A stretch of DNA of 64,000 bases from Cladorhizidae sp. MBARI D1340-BT2 (taxonomy: Eukaryota; Porifera; Demospongiae; Poecilosclerida; Cladorhizidae), in the NCBI GenBank assembly GCA_028752905.1, contig JAQNBH010000015.1, forward strand, positions 30,936,488-31,000,487. Reading direction: 5' to 3'. Below are positions 1-10,101 of this stretch, piece after piece. Position numbers and translations under genes: made by a program. The notes beneath the pieces are model-generated. The model had not been told where the DNA came from. It saw nothing but the letters and a program-made list of their open reading frames with translations, and ran no database searches. Every line of letters starts with the position of its first letter. Position 1 is the stretch's first letter.

Positions 1-328
1 AGCAGTGTGTGTGTGTTGTGACAAGCAGTGTGTGTGTGTTGGGACAAGCAATGTGTGTGTGTTTTGGGACAAGCAGTGTGTGTGTGTTTTGGGACAAGCA
101 GTGTGTGTGTGTTGGGACAAGCAGTGTGTGTGTCTGTCTTTGGACAAGCAGTGTGTGTGTTTTGGGACAAGCAGTGTGTGTGTGTGTGTTTTGGGACAAG
201 CAGTGTGTGTGTGTGTTGTGACAAGCAGTGTGTGTGTTGGGACAAGCAGTGTTTGTTAGTATGTGTGTGGGTGTTGGGACAAGCAGTGTGTGTCTGCGTT
301 TTGGGACAAGCAGTGTGTGTGTGTTTTC
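1..328. repeat. GT-rich minisatellite with GGGACAAGCAG core
   Basis: About 14 irregular units of 21-27 bp. Each has a run of TG dinucleotides, one or more T, then GGGACAAGCA. Unit length varies through the TG run. The array is cut by the left window edge. The ORFs across it are repeat artefacts. Confidence 0.9.
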
Positions 329-477
329 CAGGAACACTTGTCTTGCTGGGCTTGTTTTGTCAATATACATGTACTGCAAGAAACACATTAGAAGTGATTG
401 ACCACAAACCTTATTATGGTTTTTTAAACGCAATTATATTTGTAAGTATAACTTTCTCTTTCAAGGATCCAAGCAAT

Positions 478-745
478 TAGAATGCAAATGCAGTAAGCTG
501 CAGTTTGGTAGAAGCATCAGCTCCAATGAAATAAGCAAACAAAAGCTATGCAGTACTATGTTACTCTGTCTACAACAAAACTTATAGCAAAGAAATCCAT
601 CCAGAAGATAAAGAGTGAAGCAAGGGATGCGGAGCAATTCCAGGTAAGCATAGATTCCTGTGCAGCTTTCTTCCAAAGAAGAGCTTCCAGAAACAGCAAG
701 AAAAGACTGTCCATGATGACAGTTGTAATTGTCAGCCATTTTTTA
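478..745 (+). repeat. Dispersed repeat family A, copy 1
   Basis: This stretch is clearly related to 39080-39345, in the same orientation. Shared blocks include AAATGCA..AAACTGCAGTTTGG, AGCTCCA.TGA..T.AGCAA, and GAACAATTCCAGGTAAGCATAG. Divergence is moderate with indels. No coding potential is shared between the copies without frame breaks, so it is called an old interspersed repeat of unknown class. Confidence 0.7.
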
Positions 746-859
746 TTGGCATGCAAAGCGAGCCTTCATTGAGGAATAGGATGAAAATGTTTGTATTGTC
801 ATGTGACTGTACAGTCTGCGTGTCGGTCTGCATGTCAGTCTTCATGTATGTGGCTATGC

Positions 860-920
860 ACCGTATGTTCACCCATAAAAAATATGAACAGTTCACCCAC
901 CAAAAAAGGGGGGCTTAATA
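860..920. repeat. Short dispersed hairpin repeat
   Basis: CCGTATGTTCACCC followed within about 20 bp by AATATGAACRGKTC forms a small stem. The same block recurs at 16191-16250. Probably a MITE remnant. Confidence 0.5.
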
Positions 921-1119
921 AATTAAGCCTTAATTAAAGAAATGGTGGTCTTAATGAAAGAGATCGAGAGGACAGGTTTGTAGATTTGAAGGTTGAGGAA
1001 AGGGATTGGACTAAAATATGGACCAGACTGGACCACATGGACCAAGAGCTAGGGCTAGTGCTACGTAACTAGGGAGAGTATGGAAGACACTGACCAATGG
1101 TTAGAGATAGGGTTAGCCC

Positions 1120-1459
1120 TTGTAGGTCTTGGTCCTTGTGTTCTAGCCTGTCTTGTGTTCTATGTTCTAGCCTGCCTTGGCCCTTGTGTTCTAGCCTGCC
1201 TTGGTCCTTGTGTATGTTCTAGCCTGCCTTGGTTTGTGTTCTATGTTCTAGCCTGCCTTGGTCCTTGTGTTCTATGTTCTAGCCTGCCTTGGTCCTTGTG
1301 TTCTATGTTCTAGCCTGCCTTGTGTTCTGTGTTCTATGTTCTAGTCTGCCTTGGTCCTTGTGTTCTATGTTCCTGCCTTGTGTTCTGTGTTCTAGCCTGC
1401 CTTGGTCATTGTGTTCTGTGTTCTAGCCTGCCTTGGTCATTGTGTTCTATGTTCTAGCC
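1120..1459. repeat. Minisatellite, TTCTAGCCTGCCTTGG core
   Basis: About 11 irregular units (roughly 20-40 bp) of CCTTGTGTTCTATG and TTCTAGCCTGCCTTGG in varying combinations. No gene seen in it. Confidence 0.85.
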
Positions 1460-2104
1460 TGACACAAAGAAAGAACTGGCTGTGCGGGGGTGTCGACGGG
1501 CTACATGGTTAATTCCCTTCAGAGAAATGATATGGAGTTCCATTATAACATGGCTCCTCAACACAGCTATGGAGGTGGCCCCACCATTCATCTTGAGGGC
1601 ATAGAATAACTAGCCTAGGATCTGCAGTAGAAGCAATGTCTATTTTGGCAAGGTAAAAACACGACCCCATGTGTGTGCCGTCACCCTGTGGGTGCTGCTC
1701 TCTCAGAGCAATGGAACAAAAGAGAATAGCGTGTGTTATGTCCAGGAAAGATAACTAACTGCACAGTGTTAATAGTCAGCAAATGAGGTGAGATATTCAG
1801 TGGAGGATCAAGAGCTTGGTAGAATCCCTCTTTCTGTTAGTCTAGCATCGTTATAGGCTTTGAGTTTTCGACTAGCTTTACTTGCTGTGGAATAAGATGG
1901 CACACATCTCAACTTTGGCCTTGTCTTTCGTCTAGCTTGCGCCTGGCATTTTCCACAGAGCACATGAGGGTATTGTCCACGAGGCCATTTACAAGCGCCA
2001 TTTCAAAATCCTGTACCCACCACTGTTATTCTAATCATGGACTATATCTGAACACATAAGCAAATCAACAGTAGAAAATACATAACGACGACAACAACAC
2101 AACA
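1460..2104. other. No recognisable feature
   Basis: Unique-looking sequence without a convincing exon, RNA gene or repeat on either strand. Confidence 0.4.
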
Positions 2105-2311
2105 AAAATGTCTGAAGGACTCTGATTATTGTCAGCCAGCAAGCTGTGCTGGATGGTCTCCCTCTTAGTGCACTTATATCTTAATGGGAAGCTCCTTAAC
2201 AAGACCTTCCTCTGTCAGCCATTTTTCGTAAGAAACCTGTTTCACAATGAGCCAGTTCATTGTGTTGAAGGGCATCCGGTTGTGCATCCATGCTTGAGTG
2301 GGCATCTGTAA
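2105..2311 (+). repeat. Dispersed repeat family B, diverged copy
   Basis: Starts with AAAAATGTCTGAAG and ends with a block similar to CACTGTGTTGCAGGACACCC and the region after it. Younger copies lie at 52525-52790 and 55617-55910 (+), partially at 48470-48580 (+), and in reverse at 13300-13555. Class unknown. The short ORF here is a by-product. Confidence 0.65.
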
Positions 2312-2371
2312 ACAATGCACCTGCACACTTAACATCACAAATTAGAAGCCTGAAAGCAGGAGGCTTTACTG

Positions 2372-2955
2372 TGTGCCTTAGCTCCCCACACAATGCTTGG
2401 CTAGGTACCTTAGCTCCCCACACAATGCTTGGCTAGGTACCTTAGCTCCCGACACAATGCTTGGCTAGGTGCCTTAGCTCCCCACATAATGCTTGGCTAG
2501 GTACCTTAGCTCCCCACACAATGCTTGGCTAGGTACCTTAGCTACCCACATAATGCTTGGCTAGGTACCTTAGCTCCCCACACAATGCTTGGCTAGGTGC
2601 CTTAGCTCCCCACACAATACTTGGCTAGGTATCTTAGCTCCCCACATAATGCTTGGCTAGGTACCTTAGCTCCCCACACAATGCTTGGCTAGGTCCCCAC
2701 ATAATGCTTGGCTAGGTACCTTAGCTACCCACACAATGCTTGGCTAGGTACCTTAGCTACCCACACAATGCTTGGCTAGGTGCCTTAGCTCCCCACACAA
2801 TGCTTGGCTAGGTGCCTTAGCTCCCCACACAAGGCTTGGCTAGGTACCTTAGCTACCCACACAATGCTTGGCTAGGTACCTTAGCTACCCACACAATGCT
2901 TGGCTAGGTACCTTAGCTCCCCACGCAATGCTTGGCTTAGCTCCCCACATAATGC
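2372..2955. repeat. 31-bp minisatellite, CCCCACACAATGCTTGGCTA
   Basis: About 19 units of 31 bp built from CCTTAGCTCCCCACACAATG and CTTGGCTAGGTA. Single-base variants recur (TACC/TGCC, CTCC/CTAC), and one unit is shortened near 2690. Confidence 0.92.
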
Positions 2956-3177
2956 TTGTTTGCATTTATATATTCCCCCATTTCATTTTGTTTGCTCCAC
3001 CCCCCACACATGCACACATGCACACATGCACACAGAGTCACTATTTTATATCGATATGGCAGTGCACTGGGCATAAAAATAAAAATAAAAACTTTTATTA
3101 TTGCGAATGGTGTCCAGGGTTAGCACCACTTATGGTGGGGCAACCTCCATTCCACTCAATATATAGGATCATTCTGT

Positions 3178-3512
3178 AGTGATAGCCATAATCCCCTCTA
3201 GCCATAGTCATAGTCCCCTCTAGCCCCAGTCATAGTCCCCTCTAACCCTAGTCATAATCCCCTCTAGCTGTAGTCATAGCCCCCTCTAGCCCCAGTCATA
3301 GTCCCCTCTCGCCACAGTCATAGTTGCCTCTAGCCCCAGTCAAAGCCCCCTCTAGCCATAGTCATAGTCCCCTCTAGCCCTAGTCGCAGCCCCCTCTAGC
3401 CCTAGTTATATCCCCTCTAGCCCCAGTCATAGCCCCCTCTAGCCCTAGTCATACCCTCTAGCCGTAGTCATAGCCCCCTCTAGCCCTAGTCGTAGCCCCC
3501 TCTAGCCCTACC
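3178..3512. repeat. Minisatellite, CCCCTCTAGCC
   Basis: About 14 units of 22-25 bp of the form TAGTCATAGTCCCCTCTAGC. Strongly degenerate at AGCC/AACC/CGCC. Confidence 0.88.
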
Positions 3513-3548
3513 CTTACAGTATTGCATATGTAGTTGGCTATTGATTAA

Positions 3549-3668
3549 GCACAACCTGCTCACCAAGCTGCCATAACTAGCACAACCTGCTCACCAAGCT
3601 GCCATAGCTAGCACAACCTGCTCACCAAGCTGCCATAGCTAGCACAGCCTGCTCACCAAGCTGCCATA
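3549..3668. repeat. 31-bp tandem repeat, four copies
   Basis: Four near-identical units containing CACAACCTGCTCACCAAGCT and GCCATAGCTAG. Confidence 0.88.
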
Positions 3669-4005
3669 AACCTTGCAGTGTGTAAGGGTTTTTCTATTTT
3701 ATTTCAATACCCTCCGCCCCTTATTTTGCTCTGATAAGAGCTAAGCCATTGATGTAAACTTACACAGTTAGCTAATATCTGGGAGTGAATAGTTTTGTAA
3801 GGCTTTTCAGTCTGTGTTGGGGGGCAATTTAGCTGGTGGTGGGTCTAGACCAATTATGCAATTAGGCTCAAATTTCTGCAATTTACTCTATTTGCATATT
3901 CCGTTTTTGCTCCTCATTATTCTAAAAATAGACCCGTTACTCTCCATTTTCTCCACTATTCCCAAGTCCCAAGAAACGCTACATATATACATGTAATAGT
4001 ATCAG

Positions 4006-5362
4006 AGTTCTGTAATAGTATCCTAGGAGTTCTAGTTATGCAGCATAATATGCACATGTAATAGTATCCTAGGAGTTCTAGTTATACTGCAGTATAATAT
4101 GCACATGTAGTAGTATCCTAGGAGTTCTAGTTATACTGCAGTATAATATGCACATGTAGTAGTATCCTAGCAGTTCTAGTTATACTGCAGCATAATATGC
4201 ACATGTAGTAGTATCCTAGGAGTTCTCAGCATAATATGCAGTATCCTAGGTAGAGTTCGCAGGTTTTACCCAGGGCTTGGGTGTAACCCAGGTTGGGTTA
4301 AATACATTTTACCCGGGTTTTACCCAAACATGGATACAACCCAGGATAAAATAATAGACACAATAGAAACTGTAAAGATATTATAAGAAATTAACTCTGT
4401 AATCAGGAAGTAAGACATTCAATAAATGGCAACTGTAAAGAACTAGACAAAAACAGGAGCTGTGTTTCACTCAGCATTTATTTACCAAGTGACAAGGTTG
4501 TCTACTAGAGTATATATATATTTTTTTAAATGATTTATTTAAATATTTAGACAAGATTCATGGGATTAAAGTCTAATTGATATGCAAGTTAAACAGATTT
4601 AATAGTCAATCTCCTGAGGTCCTCGCAGGAGCCTGTGGCATAAGACGAGTTTCTGGGCTTTCTCATTTTTGTAATTGCAGTACACTTACTAAACTGTAAG
4701 CAGTGAATGTTGCCTTGTGGTATTTGCTTGCCTTTTAAATAGCCCTGGTGTCCACCACCACCTAGACACTTGTGGCTCTGGGACAGGGCTGTGACAGGGC
4801 TACAAATAAGTGTTTTATATCACTGGGTAATACCTGGGTAAAAACCCTGGGTAAAATGGGGGTAAAACCTGGTCGAAATACCTAAAACACTGGTTTTACC
4901 CACTGGGTTGGGTTAAACAGGTTTTACCCGGGTAAAATGCAAACCATGATCCTAGGAGTTCTAGTTATGCAGCATAATATGCACATGTAGTAGTATCCTA
5001 GGAGTTCTAGTTATACTGCAGTATAATATGCACATGTAATAGTATCCTAGGAGTTCTAGTTATACTGCAGCATAATATGCACATGTAATAGTATCCTAGG
5101 AGTTCTAGTTATCATAATATGCACATGTAATAGTATCCTAGGAGTTCTAGTTATGCTGCAGTATAATGTGCACATGTAATAGTATCCTAGGAGTTCTAGT
5201 TATACTGCAGCATAATATGCACATGTAATAGTATCCTAGGAGTTCTAGTTATGCAGCATAATATGCACATGTAGTAGTATCCTAGGAGTTCTAGTTATAC
5301 TGCAGCATAATATGCACATGTAGTAGTATCCTAGGAGTTCTAGTTATACTGCAGTATAATAG
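4006..5362. repeat. 46-bp minisatellite split by a transposon
   Basis: Units of about 46 bp contain AGTATCCTAGGAGTTCTAG, TTATACTGCAG and CATAATATGCACATG. About five units lie left of 4243 and nine right of 4956. The interruption is the MITE at 4251-4948, so the array existed before the insertion. Confidence 0.9.
4251..4948. mobile_element. hAT-type nonautonomous element (MITE), 698 bp
   Basis: The insertion is flanked by ATCCTAGG on both sides (4243-4250 and 4949-4956), an 8-bp target duplication as used by hAT elements. The ends are imperfect inverted repeats: TAGAGTTCGCAGGTTTTACC on the left and, reversed, CATGGTTTGCATTTTACCCG on the right. Both ends carry several TTTACCC/GGGTAAA motifs that could be subterminal transposase sites. 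No transposase is encoded. The flanking 46-bp unit resumes exactly after the right duplication. Confidence 0.72.
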
Positions 5363-5434
5363 ATAATGCGATATATATTCCTCTAAAGAACTCCTCTGTT
5401 GCTCGGTAAGGGTATTGAGAAAGCCCTCTCAGCT

Positions 5435-5655
5435 GCACCTGATGAGGGTCACAGCAGCACCTGAGGAGGGTCGCAGCAGCACCTGAGGAGGGTCGCAGCA
5501 GCACCTGATGAGAGTTGCAGCAGCACCTGAGGAGGGTCGCAGCAGCACCTGAGGAGGGTCGCAGCAGCACCTGAGGAGGGTCGCAGCAGCACCTGAGGAG
5601 GGTCGCAGCAGTACCTGAGGAGGGTCGCAGCAGCACCTGAGGAGGGTCGTAGCAG
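5435..5655. repeat. 22-bp minisatellite, GCACCTGAGGAGGGTCGCAG
   Basis: Ten units of 22 bp with few substitutions. Reverse-strand ORFs across it are stop-free because the repeat lacks stops; they are not taken as genes. Confidence 0.9.
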
Positions 5656-5904
5656 CTAAACACAGCAACAGGCCTTTGATCAGTTTGACAGTTGCCGTTG
5701 ATGCACATGTTACCAGTCAAGTCAAGTGATGTCCACGTTCAGGCTTGGACAAGTACAGTGGTAATTCGTAGTCAATGACTTCATCTACTCTTAAGATAGA
5801 ACTCCGAGGGACACCATACCACACTGCAACTATGTTTGAATCCATTAAGTCACTGTTATATCAGGTGATCTTGAACTGTAGGCAGGCTGTACACAAGATT
5901 TAGC

Positions 5905-6120
5905 ATAGCTAAGCATTGGTTGATAGTAGGTTGAATTCCCATTGGACTGTGCCGTGCAACTGCTGCAGTGTTGGGGTGGTGTTCTCAATTAGTATGTAGT
6001 AGGTTTCAGTTTCATTGCATAGCTAAGCATTGGTTGATAGTAGGTTGAATTCCCGTTGGACTGCGATGTGCAACTGCTGCAGTGTTGGGGTGGTGTTCTC
6101 AAGTGGTATGTAGTAGCTTT
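5905..6120. repeat. About 110-bp tandem duplication
   Basis: Two copies starting at TAGCTAAGCATTGGTTGATA and ending near GGTGTTCTCAA.T.GTATGTA, about 95% identical by eye. Confidence 0.8.
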
Positions 6121-6139
6121 CAGCTTTACTGATGGTTTT

Positions 6140-7290
6140 CATAGCCCATCCATGAGAGGAGGCTGGCACTTCTAGGTAAGGTGGCACTTCTAGGTAAGGT
6201 GGCCCTTACAAAAGACTCACCTGCATCCACAGTGATGGCTAATTTTAGAGCTGGATTAGAAAATTGTGTTGGGAGGAATGTTTGCCTCACATGTGTAACA
6301 AGTTTCAACATGCATCATTGACTCGCTTAATTAATGGCTTCCCTCCTTGGCCACCACCAGGTGGCAGAGTGGGATGGAGCAGGCAAGCTAGTTGTTCTCC
6401 ACCAAGAGTTTGTTATTTGGGCTGTGGCTTAAAAGACTTACCTAGGCTTTGATGAAGTGACCCAATGCTGGTCTTTTTATATATGCTCACTTTCCTAATC
6501 CAAGCATGGGAGAAACACTCCATGTCCAGAATTTGAGGATGGCTAAGGTATGCATGCCTACAACATTCACAGCTGTTCGACTCCTCAGTGATGATTGAGA
6601 TCTGTGAGTTCAGCAGACATGATAAGTTGCTTGGCTATTTTCTCTCCATTGCTCTTAGCCAAAAAGCGTAGGACACATCCTCCTCGTTGCAGCGACTCTT
6701 GAGCCTCCCAAGTTCAGAGTAGACGGCACCATGATGCATGTAAGCTGCCTAGCTACTTTCTCTCCTGTTGCTCTTAGCCAAAAAGCATAAGACCCAGAGA
6801 TATTCATCCTTCTTTGACATATTCTCCAGTCACCTAGACCTACCACCACCAAGGCTCCAGCTATGCGAGTTGTTCTGTCAAATATTACTTCCCCCTTGTT
6901 TTCCCTAAAGGTCTTCTTGATTTTGTTCTCTTCTTGAAGAAGGAAAGAGAAAGAAGGAAAGAGATTAATGGCCTCATGTTTGTATATACTACTTGACAAA
7001 TGGCAAGCGGTCTTCAAGTACGACTCAAAAGCAATCAATGCTTTGATAAAGGTACACACTCCTTCTCTTAAGAAAGCAATATCAACTTTCGCACGGACAC
7101 GGGTTGAAGTTGAAATAATTTCACCAGCTGGGTGTACCTCTTGGTTTTATTTTTGTTGCACGATAGCAATATCTCTAGTCCCCTAATGCCTCCCTGGCCG
7201 ACTAAACTTTGATATCTTTTGCTGTGGGTGCTGTTGTGTTTCATGGTGGATAACTAACCTCTTCAAAGAGTGATCTTCCTTCCTAGCATA
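6140..7290. other. Non-coding stretch with internal duplication
   Basis: CTATTTTCTCTCC.TTGCTCTT followed by AGCCAAAAAGC occurs at about 6633 and 6752. The reverse-strand ORF of 134 codons spans this duplicated tract, matches nothing I recognise, and is not accepted as a gene. It may be a decayed mobile element. Confidence 0.35.
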
Positions 7291-7292
7291 GC

Positions 7293-7585
7293 CCACTTAG
7301 TCATGAGCGGTATCCATTATTGTTCATAACCTTTCAAGGAGATATCCTTTCCCCACCCACTTAGCCACGAGGGCTATCTAGTACTGCCACACCCTTTCAA
7401 GGAGGTAACCCTCTAGCAATAGCCCACTTAGCCACGAGGGCTATCCAGTACTGCCACACCCTTTCAAAGAGGTAACCCTCTAGCAATAGCCCACTTAGCC
7501 ACGAGGGCTATCCAGTACTGCCACACCCTTTCAAGGAGGTACCCCTCTAGCAATAGCCCACTTAGCCACGAGGGCTATCCAGTAC
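7293..7585. repeat. About 70-bp tandem repeat, four copies
   Basis: Units carry AGCCCACTTAGCCACGAGGG, CTATCCAGTACTGCCACACC and CTTTCAAGGAGGTAACCCTC. The leftmost copy is the most diverged. Confidence 0.85.
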
Positions 7586-7782
7586 CTTTCCTATAAGTCC
7601 TTAGATGGGAGGGCCATAATGAGATGACTAACTTACTCAGCATGGTTCCTTAATATCATTACCAGGGACTATCACTACCCCTGGCTCCATGGAATATCCT
7701 AGCCCTATGCAGATTCTCCCAAATAATTACTCGTCGTTTCTCCCCCCCTCTCTTTGCACTCCTCGTTTCTCTCTCTACGTAG

Positions 7783-7942
7783 AAACCGTATGGGTCTGTC
7801 CCACACCCAAGCCTTCTACCTGCTCGTCAACAACAAGAGCTTGGCTAGCATGTCGACCACCATGAACCAGATTTACGAGCAGGAGAGGGACGAGGATGGC
7901 TTTCTCTACATGGTCTACGCCTCACACGAGTTCTTTGGCTGA
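7783..7942 (+). CDS. MAP1LC3: Atg8/LC3-family protein, last coding exon
   Basis: This family is conjugated to phosphatidylethanolamine on autophagosome membranes and binds cargo receptors. The exon reads (x)NRMGLSHTQAFYLLVNN, then [19 protein letters not shown] and FFG-stop. That matches the C-terminal half of LC3A/B: QAF-LLVN, the [22 protein letters not shown] block and the terminal glycine. The acceptor is CTCTACGTAG before 7783, in the same phase as the vertebrate intron preceding RRLQL. Stop is TGA at 7940-7942. Oddity: vertebrate LC3 has extra residues after the glycine that ATG4 removes; here the stop follows the glycine directly. Upstream exons (N-terminal helices, KIPVIIERY region) were not found in 1-7782, so they lie left of the window, or this is an isolated exon or retained fragment. 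The reading frame is intact. Family call is sure; LC3 rather than GABARAP is likely from [10 protein letters not shown]. Confidence 0.88.
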
Positions 7943-9144
7943 AGAAGGACCTATCCCCAGTATGATGCACAGTATTACATTAAGAACAGCATATTATGTT
8001 AAAGATTGATGTGTTTATAGGTATGGCCTCCTTGATGACTTGCACAAGTAATCTACTGATATACATACAATAATTATTGCATGCCCACTCCACTTTCATT
8101 TTTGTCACCTTGTTTTAATATATATATATATATACTGCACAGTGCACACAGTTTTGGATTTTAAAATTTTGTCCGTGAAGTCAATTTTTGGTTGTGGTAT
8201 ATAACGATTTTTTAAATTTATTATTATTATTTTTACGATGAGATCCCCCCCCCCCCCCCACCCCCTGCAGAATTAGTTGACTGCATATGACTTATTAAAG
8301 GGGGGGGGGGGGGGGGGGGTTGCCACAATTTTGAATTTTCACTAAATTTGTCGTAACTTTTTTGTTCTCCATTTTTTTTGCAAGTAATGTTTGACAACAT
8401 GCTATTTCTAAAGGTACATTTAGTTTGTGCATAGCTACTTCTTGGGTAAAGATATGGTGACCTGTCGACCTCACTTCTCTCTAGGAATCTCCCCTTCATA
8501 TAGTGGGTGCGAAGAGGTGAAGTTTTGATACATTTAAATACCAGATATGGTATTACAACTGTCATTTTTTAGACATTGGAAAAGCACAGGAAAGAAAACT
8601 TTATCTCTAGACGCTGTGCGTACAAAGTGCCTACGAGTGCTAATCACTTGCTTTTAAAGTCAGCCCAATGAATATGTAGGCACCTGACCATTAGGGGAGC
8701 GTCTGTCAATGCACGAAATGGCACGCGTCATGCAGGCAGCCATACTACATGCGTGTCATTTACAAGTGCATCGTGTGCTGTATGGGTACCGGAATAAGAG
8801 ATTGACCATTATGCAGCGTGTTTGCTGTTGCCTAGCGTGGTGTGATGGTCTGTTATCGTCTTGTATAGACTTTGAGATGGTCCATTGTATATCACAACTC
8901 GGCCTGATCTTCACCTTTTCCCAGTATACCAGCTCAAGCTGAACCAAACCAGTCTCCATTGCAAACAGCAGATATTTATCTTGTAATCAGCTCTTTCTTT
9001 TTTGGAGAGGGGGGCGGGGCGGGGTTGCTGCAAATCATTTTAATCATAAGGTAGTTTTGTTTTTAGTGAAGTCAGCAGAAAAGGACCATGCACGTTTGTT
9101 TCTGCAGTGTTATATATACAGTGCAACCTCGCTAATCCAACTAG
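7943..9144. other. Interval between LC3 exon and GSTZ1 3' end
   Basis: Contains the presumed LC3 3' UTR. It also has a poly-C tract at about 8246-8262 and a poly-G tract at 8301-8320, 40 bp apart and complementary, able to fold as a hairpin or G-quadruplex and prone to assembly error. The rest is AT-rich. No exon recognised. Confidence 0.4.
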
Positions 9145-9328
9145 GCCTGTACCTACATGTAGATGGGTGAATTTCTTCAGATTATTCAAATTGTACACTA
9201 ATTGTAATAATCTATACAGCACTACATACATGTGTACCTGTACCTACATGTAGATGGGTGAATTTCTTCAGATTATTCAAATTGTACACTAATTGTAATA
9301 ATCTATACAGCACTACATACATGTGTAC
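9145..9328. repeat. 92-bp direct duplication
   Basis: Two practically identical copies beginning CCTGTACCTACATGTAGATG. The near-identity implies a recent event. Confidence 0.88.
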
Positions 9329-9869
9329 ATGTCACTACAGTGTACTACAATAAACAGAGAAATATTCAGTTGGCTTCTTCTGAGTAATGGTGGATACTGT
9401 TGGCTAGTTTTAACTGTATTGTAACCCCATAGAAATATATAATATTGTACTTGTATATACACTACAAACAGCTGTTTGGTACTATGTACAAACTTATTTG
9501 GTGCCACTTGGAACTGGCTAGCCTTCATATATTATTTACTAATCTCCATTAAAGATTAGCAAGGGTTAGGATTAGCTAATGTGCTGAGCGGTGATTAGGA
9601 AGGGTTAGGATTAGCAAATGTGCTGTTGTGATTAGCAAGGATTAGTTAGGATTAGCCCTGTTTGGATTAGTGAGGTTGCACTGTACTCGATGTAGACTAC
9701 AGTGATTAGCAGCTGACAACATCATAGGTCAATGCTTTACATCAGAACAATGACATAAATGAACGTTTTGACACACTTCCTTAAAGGAAGGTTGAAGCAA
9801 GATGGTTGAAGGTCAGTTTCCATCATCATTTTTAAGCTAATATTTTTAACCTAATGCAAGAGAAACAGT

Positions 9870-9875
9870 TTTATT
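9870..9875 (-). terminator. Candidate GSTZ1 polyadenylation signal
   Basis: AATAAA on the minus strand, about 105 bp past the GSTZ1 stop codon. Position fits a 3' UTR end, but the motif is short and could be chance. Confidence 0.5.
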
Positions 9876-9980
9876 TACCCACAGAAGCAGATTGTATTTA
9901 TGCATCGCTAAACAAATGTACATAGATATATAAAATATATACATAACATAGTCTGGTGGGGTAGCGATAAAAATCTTCAT

Positions 9981-10101
9981 TTAAAGGTCTGGAGGACAGT
10001 CGGGTTGCTGGTTGGGGCTTGCTTTCTGGAATGCCTCCAGCATGTTCAGTTCTGCACCCACCCTGCTGATGATGGGGTATGCCGTAAGGTCAACCTTGAA
10101 C
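9981..10101 (-). CDS. GSTZ1: GSTZ1 exon 10 (C-terminus and stop)
   Basis: Codes (R)FKVDLTAYPIIS to PDCPPDL-stop. The acceptor is TGTATAG; stop TAA is at 9983-9981. The C-terminal LEAFQ...QQPD...P pattern is diagnostic of zeta-class GSTs. Confidence 0.93.

Noticed and set aside
4270..4940. Telomere-like TTTACCC/GGGTAAA repeats
   Set aside because: Scattered in both orientations inside an element with inverted ends and an 8-bp target duplication; better explained as transposon subterminal repeats.
6655..7059. 134-codon minus-strand ORF
   Set aside because: Spans an internal DNA duplication, has no match I recognise and no splice or promoter context.
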